From Lentzea sp. (GTDB lineage Bacteria > Actinomycetota > Actinomycetes > Mycobacteriales > Pseudonocardiaceae): 7,352 bases of DNA. The notes under the pieces are model-generated. The model ran no database searches and was not told the origin of the DNA. It saw nothing but the letters and a program-made list of their open reading frames with translations. Location of the stretch: contig JASLAV010000268.1 in assembly GCA_030146905.1 (NCBI GenBank), positions 1 through 7,352 on the forward strand, in the 5' to 3' direction. The position numbers were made by a program, and so were the translations under genes. This document shows positions 1 through 5,164 of the stretch, in pieces (position 1 is the first letter of the stretch; every line of letters starts with the position of its first letter).

Positions 1-923
<923 letters not shown>

Positions 924-940
924 TGAGTTGTCGAGACCTG

Positions 941-970
941 ACCATAGTCAGAGCGCGCCGCGGCTGCCAA
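941..970 (-). promoter_or_regulatory. Candidate thiC promoter
   Basis: On the minus strand, TTGGCA (970–965) and TATGGT (946–941) are spaced by 18 bases and match -35 and -10 boxes. Transcription would begin near 934, giving a leader of about 120 bases that just holds the TPP aptamer. Prediction from sequence only. Confidence 0.5.
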
Positions 971-992
971 GGGCCGGGTTTGGCCCTAATCT
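964..992 (+). promoter_or_regulatory. Candidate promoter of the zinc-ribbon gene, leaderless
   Basis: CTGCCA (964–969) and TAATCT (987–992) are separated by exactly 17 bases. Six bases after the -10 hexamer comes the GTG start at 999, so the mRNA would start at its initiation codon. There is no Shine-Dalgarno upstream of that GTG, which agrees with leaderless translation. The -35 box overlaps that of the opposing thiC promoter. Confidence 0.5.
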
Positions 993-998
993 TCTCCC

Positions 999-1856
999 GT
1001 GGCGGATCATCAGCCGTTCCCGCCCGGCGCGCGTCGCGGTCAACGTCCCGCCGTGGTCTCCGCATGCCCGTCATGCGGTGAGCTCGCAGGTCGCGGTTAC
1101 CCCGACTGCGGCTTCTGCGCCGAGCTGCTCGACCAGTTCTGGCTCGCGGACTGGGAGGCGCTGAGGATGTCGTCGCAGCTCGCTGACCGCGAGCTGGCCG
1201 AGCTGGTGACCTCCTCCGACGTCGGCCAGTACCCGTGGACGTGCGTCGACTGGGCGATGACGCTGCTGGCGTGCTCGCGCTGCGGCGCCGAGCTCGGCAC
1301 CGGACCCGTCGAGTGCGTGCGGTGCGCGGTGACGGAGGAGCGCCGGTGGCACTGGGACCACACGGCGCACCCCCACACCATGAGCGCGAACGAGCACCTC
1401 CTCCGGGTCGCCCGCGCCGCCCTGCGCGCTCCCCACCGGCGCCGCCCGGCCGTGGTGCAGGCCTGGCAGCTGGTGCTGCCGTTCCTGATCGCCGGTGAGG
1501 TGATCGAGCTCGGCCGTCTCGACCGGATCCGCGCGCACGTGCTGGCCGGCGGCTACGAGTCGATGGCCGCCTGCCACACCCTCGGCGAGCTGGCGGGGTT
1601 GCCCGAGCTGTTCTGGCGCCGTGGCGACCCGATCTCAACGCGGGTCGAGTACCAGCCGGACTCCGAGCGCCAGCAGCACGCAGCCCGACAGCTTCTCGAG
1701 AGCAGGACGGACCCGCGGCCGGCCGAGCCAGCCGCGGATCGTGTGCAGGACCGCCACGATGACCAGGTACCAGAAGGTGTCGATCAGCACCCAGCCGATG
1801 GCGAGGAAGAGCAGAACCCCCTGGCCGGCCTCCCCGGCAGGCACGAACTGCGGTAG
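999..1856 (+). CDS. Uncharacterised protein with two zinc-ribbon motifs; extent of C-terminus uncertain
   Basis: I do not recognise the family. The 285-residue frame contains two cysteine clusters with identical spacing, CX2C-X10-CX2C: C23, C26, C37, C40 and C92, C95, C106, C109. Each is the pattern of a structural zinc ribbon, so the protein probably binds two zinc ions. A histidine-rich stretch follows (HWDHTAHPHTM near 118–128), then a helical-looking, Arg- and Leu-rich segment (about 133–205). No signal peptide or membrane segment is evident, so it is probably cytoplasmic; nucleic-acid or protein binding is possible but unproven. The GTG start at 999 is chosen because it follows a -10 box by six bases. 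Codons up to 1634 are nearly all G/C-ending beyond the first ~33 codons, but from 1635 to the stop at 1854–1856 the frame is antisense to the exporter gene and 17 of 73 codons end in A/T. The last ~73 residues may therefore be a read-on tail rather than a selected domain. Confidence 0.75.
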   Translation: MADHQPFPPGARRGQRPAVVSACPSCGELAGRGYPDCGFCAELLDQFWLADWEALRMSSQLADRELAELVTSSDVGQYPWTCVDWAMTLLACSRCGAELGTGPVECVRCAVTEERRWHWDHTAHPHTMSANEHLLRVARAALRAPHRRRPAVVQAWQLVLPFLIAGEVIELGRLDRIRAHVLAGGYESMAACHTLGELAGLPELFWRRGDPISTRVEYQPDSERQQHAARQLLESRTDPRPAEPAADRVQDRHDDQVPEGVDQHPADGEEEQNPLAGLPGRHELR

Positions 1857-2237
1857 GAACGAGATCGCGAACACGCCGAGCTTCGGGTTGGCCAGGTTCA
1901 CGACCAGGCCGCTGCGGAACGCGTGGCTGGCAGGCGGTGGCTCTTCGGCGGGCAGAGTCCTGCTGAGCAGCGCTTTCACGCCCAGGTAGATCAGGAAGAC
2001 CGCGCCGCCGATGCGCAGGGCGTGGTAGGCGATCTCGGACGCCGTGAGCAGCACGCTCACGCCCAGAGCCGTCGCGACCGCCCAGCACGCGACGCCGACC
2101 TCCATGCCGAACACCGTGGCCAGCGCGGCTTTTCGCCCGTGCACCGACTGTCGCAGGACCATGGCGGTGCCGGGTCCTGGCGACAGTGCGATGAGGAACG
2201 AGGCCGCGACGAAGGCGACGATGTTGTCGAGTGGCAT
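1635..2237 (-). CDS. LysE/RhtB-family amino acid or small-molecule exporter
   Basis: This 200-residue protein has the full-length layout of the LysE/RhtB family, inner-membrane exporters of amino acids and related metabolites. Hydrophobic segments lie at about 5–27, 38–63, 66–91, 111–132, 139–167 and 180–197, giving six membrane spans. Family signatures are SPGPGTAMVLRQSVHGRKAA at 19–38 and NLANPKL at 114–120 (the NPK turn after a conserved hydrophobic helix). The ATG at 2237 gives the usual N-terminus (MPLDNIVAFVAA); the frame is open further upstream but that part has no family resemblance. The gene diverges from the aldo/keto reductase gene across 70 bases, and its 3' end is overlapped on the other strand by the zinc-ribbon frame. 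The substrate cannot be read from the sequence: lysine, arginine, threonine, homoserine lactone and others are known in the family. No strong Shine-Dalgarno is visible; GAG at 2243–2241 is the only weak candidate. Confidence 0.93.
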   Translation of the reverse strand: MPLDNIVAFVAASFLIALSPGPGTAMVLRQSVHGRKAALATVFGMEVGVACWAVATALGVSVLLTASEIAYHALRIGGAVFLIYLGVKALLSRTLPAEEPPPASHAFRSGLVVNLANPKLGVFAISFLPQFVPAGEAGQGVLLFLAIGWVLIDTFWYLVIVAVLHTIRGWLGRPRVRPALEKLSGCVLLALGVRLVLDPR

Positions 2238-2270
2238 GGCTCGATGGTCGCGGGCCCGGCAACTTCTTTC

Positions 2271-2301
2271 TTGACCTGGAGCGCGCTCCAGGATGTTCGG
2301 T
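2271..2301 (+). promoter_or_regulatory. 18-bp perfect palindrome overlapping a TTGACC -35 box; MerR-type operator candidate
   Basis: CCTGGAGCGCGCTCCAGG at 2275–2292 is identical to its own reverse complement. It starts inside TTGACC (2271–2276), a good -35 box. A weak -10 (TTCGGT, 2296–2301) would give a 19-base spacer, the over-long spacing typical of promoters activated by MerR-family regulators that twist the DNA. Start of transcription would fall at the reductase ATG at 2308. The palindrome is a direct observation; the MerR assignment is inference from spacing and layout, and no MerR gene lies in the window. It sits between the exporter and reductase genes, so it could act on both. Confidence 0.6.
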
Positions 2302-2307
2302 GGTCCC

Positions 2308-3240
2308 ATGACGGATCTGGGGAAGATGGGTTTCGGCACGTGGGCCATGGGCGGACCGTTCCGGGGACCGGACGGTGCGCCGGTCGGCTGGGGACCGTCC
2401 GACGACGGGGAGTCGGTCAAGGCGTTGCGGCGGGCGGTGGAGCTGGGCGTGACGCTGTTCGACACCGCGGACGTCTACGGCTGCGGACACGCGGAGACAG
2501 TGGTGGGGCAAGCGCTTGCGGACGTGCGTGACCAGGTGCTGATCGCCACGAAGTGGGGTTGCGGGTTCGACGCGGGGGCGAAGCGGATGACCGGGAACGA
2601 GGGATCGGTCGAGTACCTGCGCCGCGCCGCCGAGGGGTCGTTGCGGCGGCTGGGCACGGACCGGATCGACCTGTACCAGCTGCACGTCGGCGACCTGGGT
2701 CTCGACGAGGCGGCGCTGCTGCGGGACGAGTGCGAGGCGCTGGTGGCCGCGGGCAAGATCCGGTTCTACGGGTGGAGCACCGACGACCCCGAGCGGGCCC
2801 GGTTCTTCTGCGAGGGCGAGCACGGGATCGCCGCTCAGGCCGACGTCAACCTGCTGTTCGACAACCCGGAGATGTACTCGGGCGACTTCGCGGTGCTGTG
2901 CCGGCGGCCGCTCGCGATGGGGCTGCTGGCGCGGGAGACGTTCACCGAGCTGCCCGCCGACGACGTGCGCGTCACGAACCCGTCGTGGCTGCGCTTCTTC
3001 GTCGACGGGAAGCCCTCACCGGAGTACTTCCGGGCGCGCGAGGCCGTGCGGGACGTGCTGACCTCCGGCGGGAGGACGCTGGTGCAGGGTGCGCTGGCCT
3101 GGTTCTGGGCGCGTTCTCCCCGGCTGGTCCCGATCCCGGGGGTCAGGACGGTCGCCCAGGTCGAGGAGAACGCGGGTGCGCTGGCGTTCGGGCCGTTGTC
3201 GGCCGACGAGCTGGCGCAGGTCGAGTCGGTACTGCGCTAG
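2308..3240 (+). CDS. Aldo/keto reductase family oxidoreductase
   Basis: A 310-residue TIM-barrel NAD(P)H-dependent oxidoreductase of the aldo/keto reductase family, reducing carbonyl groups or acting in reverse on alcohols. The catalytic tetrad can be placed: D52 in FDTADVYG, Y57 in the same motif, K82 in IATKWG, and H126 in DLYQLH. The C-terminal cofactor-binding stretch [15 protein letters not shown] (about 274–288) is present. The length is normal and the frame intact. I prefer ATG 2308, preceded by GGTGG at 2299–2303, to an in-frame ATG at 2293 that lies against the palindromic operator and adds five residues (MFGGP). The gene diverges from the LysE-type exporter gene and is convergent with def, sharing a CTAG at the stops. 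Specific substrate unknown. Regulation is likely through the palindrome just upstream. Confidence 0.94.
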   Translation: MTDLGKMGFGTWAMGGPFRGPDGAPVGWGPSDDGESVKALRRAVELGVTLFDTADVYGCGHAETVVGQALADVRDQVLIATKWGCGFDAGAKRMTGNEGSVEYLRRAAEGSLRRLGTDRIDLYQLHVGDLGLDEAALLRDECEALVAAGKIRFYGWSTDDPERARFFCEGEHGIAAQADVNLLFDNPEMYSGDFAVLCRRPLAMGLLARETFTELPADDVRVTNPSWLRFFVDGKPSPEYFRAREAVRDVLTSGGRTLVQGALAWFWARSPRLVPIPGVRTVAQVEENAGALAFGPLSADELAQVESVLR

Positions 3241-3821
3241 TCCTGGTCCTCGTCGTCGACGAAGTTCGCGGGGTCAGCCGGGTCCCAGGAGAGATCCGGC
3301 TGGTTCCAGTCGTTGTCGCGCAGCATCCGCTTCGACTCCTTCTTGTACCTGCCGATGAGGCGGTCGAGGTACGTGAAGCCGTTGAGGTGGTCGGTCTCGT
3401 GCTGCAGGCAGCGCGCGAAGAAGCCGGTGCCCTCGACCTCGAACGGCTGGCCGTCGACGTCCTGGCCGGTCACCTTCGCCCACCGGGCGCGTCCGGTCGG
3501 GTACGCCTCGCCGGGCACGCTCAGGCAGCCCTCGAAGTCGTCGTCGGGGTCCGGCATGGTCTCCGGGACCTCGGAGGTCTCCAGCACGGGGTTGCAGATC
3601 GCGCCGCGGTACTGGTTGCCGTCGTCGTCCGGGCAGTCGTAGACGAAGACCCGCAGGTCGACACCGATCTGGTTGGCCGCGAGGCCGACTCCGCGAGCCG
3701 CCGCCATCGTCTCGAACATGTCGTCGACGAGCGCCTTCAGCTCGGTGTCGAACTCGGTGACCTCGCGCGTCGGGTTGTGGAGCACGGGGTCGCCAACGAT
3801 GCGGATGCGGTGCACGGCCAT
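3237..3821 (-). CDS. def: Peptide deformylase
   Basis: Peptide deformylase removes the formyl group from the N-terminal methionine of new proteins at the ribosome, a step needed before methionine aminopeptidase acts. The 194-residue protein carries all three signature motifs: GVGLAANQ (44–51), EGCLS (97–101) and QHETDH (140–145). Metal ligands are C99, H141 and H145, and the catalytic base is E142. A ~30-residue acidic tail (ending VDDEDQD) follows the catalytic domain. The start ATG at 3821 gives [14 protein letters not shown], matching the N-terminus I recall for the mycobacterial enzyme; an in-frame TTG two codons earlier (3827) is less likely. TAAAGT at 3833–3828 precedes the ATG by six bases and no Shine-Dalgarno is seen, so a leaderless mRNA is plausible. 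In M. tuberculosis, as recalled, def also sits next to a DUF3263 gene and a LytR_C gene. Confidence 0.97.
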   Translation of the reverse strand: MAVHRIRIVGDPVLHNPTREVTEFDTELKALVDDMFETMAAARGVGLAANQIGVDLRVFVYDCPDDDGNQYRGAICNPVLETSEVPETMPDPDDDFEGCLSVPGEAYPTGRARWAKVTGQDVDGQPFEVEGTGFFARCLQHETDHLNGFTYLDRLIGRYKKESKRMLRDNDWNQPDLSWDPADPANFVDDEDQD

Positions 3822-3827
3822 GGGCAA

Positions 3828-3833
3828 ACTTTA
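3828..3833 (-). promoter_or_regulatory. Candidate -10 box of def (leaderless start)
   Basis: On the minus strand TAAAGT is followed by six bases and then the ATG of def at 3821, the geometry of a leaderless transcript. No convincing -35 is seen at 17–19 bases; GACACC (3856–3851) is the nearest match at 17 bases. Confidence 0.4.
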
Positions 3834-3862
3834 AGCGAGCCGAAACTGTCGGTGTCGCGCGG

Positions 3863-3884
3863 TAGGTTGGAACGATCACGTGAT
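3863..3884 (+). promoter_or_regulatory. Candidate -10 box and ATCACGTGAT palindrome upstream of the DUF3263 gene
   Basis: TAGGTT at 3863–3868 resembles an actinobacterial -10 box, with no clear -35 partner. It is followed by the 10-bp perfect palindrome ATCACGTGAT at 3875–3884, which would lie at the start of the transcript. Either could drive or control the DUF3263–LytR_C operon. Weak evidence; short palindromes occur by chance. Confidence 0.25.
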
Positions 3885-3929
3885 TGAATTGCCCGCACCT
3901 GAGATGGTGTGGCGACCGTGGGGAGCCAG

Positions 3930-4208
3930 ATGGATCACGCCGAGACGCTCACCTCCGCTGACGGGCTGACCAGCCGCGAACGCACGATGCTCGCGTTCGA
4001 GCGCCAGTGGTGGAAGTACTCGGGATCCAAGGAACAGGCCATCAGGGAACTGTTCGACATGTCCGCCACCCGCTATTACCAGCTGCTGAACGGCCTGATC
4101 GAGTCCGAAGCCGCGCTGGCCGCCGACCCGATGCTGGTCAAGCGGCTGAGAGGCGTGCGGACAGGCCGCCAAAGGGTTCGCGCACGCGCCAGGAGCACCG
4201 AGGACTGA
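3930..4208 (+). CDS. DUF3263 family protein, likely small DNA-binding protein
   Basis: A 92-residue protein of the actinobacterial DUF3263 family, recognised by RERTMLAFERQWWKYSGSKE near 17–36 followed by QAIRELFDMSATRYYQLLNG. The segment from about 33 to 60 reads like a helix-turn-helix, with MSATRYYQLLNGLI as a possible recognition helix, and the C-terminus is Arg-rich. DNA binding is an inference; no biochemical role is known to me. The start at ATG 3930 is chosen over an in-frame GTG at 3909 because GGGGAG at 3920–3925 lies four bases upstream and because MD-type N-termini are usual for the family. Its TGA overlaps the ATG of the LytR_C gene by one base (TGATG), so the two are translationally coupled. 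It diverges from def. The corresponding M. tuberculosis gene in the same position is Rv0430. Confidence 0.9.
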   Translation: MDHAETLTSADGLTSRERTMLAFERQWWKYSGSKEQAIRELFDMSATRYYQLLNGLIESEAALAADPMLVKRLRGVRTGRQRVRARARSTED

Positions 4209-4831
4209 TGACCTCCCCCGAGTCCGCAAGCCCGTCCCGCCCGGCCAAGGCCGCCGGCTTCGCCCTGCTCGGCGTCGCCGCCGTGGCGTTGGTGATCGGC
4301 GTCATCAGCCTGTTCGGCGGAGGGTCCGACACCCCGCCGTCGGCTGAGGGGTCTTCCCCCACACCGCCGCCGGCGGCGACGACGACCACCAACTCCGAGT
4401 CCGGGGCCGCGCCCACCACGCCTTCTTCCGCGCCTCCTGCCACCAGCAGCAGCGCCGCGACGTCGGCACCACCCGCGCCCGGCAGCTCGTCCGCAGCCGT
4501 GCCGCCTCCGCCGGTCACCCAGGCGGGGGTCGCCAAGGTGCCGGTCAGGGTCTACAACAACTCGACGGTCACCGGGCTCGCCACCAAGGCCTCCGACGAC
4601 GTCAGGGCCAACGGGTGGACCGTCGCCGAGACCGGCAACTACGCGCAGGGCACGATCCCGACCACGACCGTCTACTTCCGGCCGGGTACGGACGAGGAGG
4701 CTTCCGCCAGGGAGCTGGCCGCCGTGCTGCGCGCTCGGGTCGAGCCCCGGTTCAACGGCATCGAGTCGTCGGCGCCGGGGATCATCCTGATCGTCACGAA
4801 CGACTACCAGGGCGCGTCGAAGAGCAAGTAG
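4208..4831 (+). CDS. Membrane-anchored LytR_C-domain protein (VirR-like)
   Basis: A 207-residue protein: a short cytoplasmic N-terminus, one membrane segment at about 15–37 (FALLGVAAVALVIGVISLF), a long Ser/Thr/Pro/Ala-rich linker (about 40–105), and a C-terminal LytR_C domain (about 110–202, beginning VPVRVYNNSTVTGLA and ending GIILIVTNDY). The domain is therefore displayed outside the membrane at the end of a flexible tether, able to reach the wall. In LytR-CpsA-Psr proteins this domain accompanies the wall-polymer ligase; here it stands alone. The M. tuberculosis protein in the same neighbourhood, Rv0431/VirR, is a stand-alone LytR_C protein linked to vesicle release and envelope integrity, so a similar envelope role is likely but inferred. 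Start ATG 4208 overlaps the upstream stop; GAGG at 4200–4203 and AGGAG at 4191–4195 are possible ribosome binding sites. A GC hairpin follows the stop by seven bases. Confidence 0.92.
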   Translation: MTSPESASPSRPAKAAGFALLGVAAVALVIGVISLFGGGSDTPPSAEGSSPTPPPAATTTTNSESGAAPTTPSSAPPATSSSAATSAPPAPGSSSAAVPPPPVTQAGVAKVPVRVYNNSTVTGLATKASDDVRANGWTVAETGNYAQGTIPTTTVYFRPGTDEEASARELAAVLRARVEPRFNGIESSAPGIILIVTNDYQGASKSK

Positions 4832-4838
4832 GTCACCA

Positions 4839-4865
4839 CCCGGCGCCGTGGTCCTAGGCGCCGGG
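4839..4865. terminator. GC hairpin terminator, copy 1
   Basis: CCCGGCGCC (4839–4847) pairs perfectly with GGCGCCGGG (4857–4865) around a nine-base loop. It begins seven bases after the LytR_C stop and lies 12 bases beyond the stop of the decayed CDC48-type fragment on the other strand, so it could end transcripts from both sides. No U-tract follows, which is common for actinobacterial hairpin terminators. It is nearly identical to the hairpin at 5126–5152. Confidence 0.7.
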
Positions 4866-4876
4866 ACCTCTTGCCG

Positions 4877-5125
4877 TTAGCGGCCGTACGCCAGCGGTGA
4901 TGCGAGCTGGGCGTGGTTCAGCGGCGGGCGCACGACGTCGCGGGCCGTTGCCGGGTGCGTCTGCGTGGCCTCGGCCGCGTCCAGCACCTGCCGCGCATCG
5001 TGTCCAGCGCCGTCCCGCACACCAGAGCCGCGCAGCCCGGCGGCGTGGTCCACGTCGCCGGAGTTCGCGGTCGTCCACGCTTTCGCCGGGCATGCCTGCG
5101 TGGCCGCGCGTCCGGTGTTGCGCAA
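4877..5125 (-). pseudogene. Decayed duplicate of the C-terminal end of the CDC48-type ATPase
   Basis: This minus-strand stretch is a second, damaged copy of the last ~78 codons of the neighbouring ATPase gene. Its final part (LDAAEATQTHP..ARDVVRPPLNHAQLAS, then PLAYGR and a TAA at 4879–4877) matches the intact end (LDAAEVTQAHL..ARDVVRPSLSHAQLAS, then LAAYAAGR); 23 of 29 residues agree from LDAAE to QLAS. Just upstream, the match continues only in another frame (GCAALVCGTALDTMR against DCAGLVREAALTAMR), because 20 bases replace 18 between the MR and LDAAE codons: a +2 frameshift. Further upstream only patches match (a GDVDHAA segment, and GCGCAACAC at 5123–5115), with insertions and deletions between. 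It has no start, ATPase motifs or ribosome binding site of its own. An 82-codon open frame across it (4877–5125) is most likely not a functional gene. Confidence 0.85.
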
Positions 5126-5152
5126 CCCGGCGCCGTGGTCCGCGGCGCCGGG
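5126..5152. terminator. GC hairpin terminator, copy 2, of the CDC48-type gene
   Basis: CCCGGCGCC (5126–5134) and GGCGCCGGG (5144–5152) form a perfect nine-base-pair stem with a nine-base loop. On the minus strand it lies 12 bases after the TGA (5167–5165) of the ATPase gene, the right place for its transcription terminator. No run of U follows. Only two loop bases differ from copy 1. Confidence 0.7.
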
Positions 5153-5164
5153 ACCTCTTGTCGG

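Larger units (their letters stand above)
4838..5160. repeat. Pair of 36-bp direct repeats, 287 bp apart, bounding a tandem duplication
   Basis: The segments 4838–4873 and 5125–5160 match at 34 of 36 positions. The only differences are TA versus GC inside the hairpin loop (4855–4856 against 5142–5143). Each copy contains the hairpin and the first bases of the CDC48-type 3' untranslated region (ACCTCTTG). The similarity continues rightward into the CDC48-type coding end in both copies, so these are the edges of one tandemly duplicated unit rather than isolated repeats. Confidence 0.9.

Noticed and set aside
2293..2307. ATG at 2293 as the start of the aldo/keto reductase
   Set aside because: It abuts the palindrome with no ribosome binding site. 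ATG 2308 gives the normal N-terminus and fits the promoter spacing.
2553..3887. A 444-codon plus-strand open frame over the reductase gene and def
   Set aside because: It is out of frame with the reductase and antisense to def, and both of those have catalytic motifs. No domain is visible in this frame.
4207..4536. Repeat-like Pro/Ser/Thr/Ala coding stretch as a tandem DNA repeat
   Set aside because: No regular repeat unit can be seen; it is a low-complexity linker of the LytR_C protein.
4877..5125. An 82-codon minus-strand frame as a real small gene
   Set aside because: Its C-terminal half matches the ATPase tail, but the rest is out of register with the matching sequence; a +2 shift and indels mark it as a remnant.
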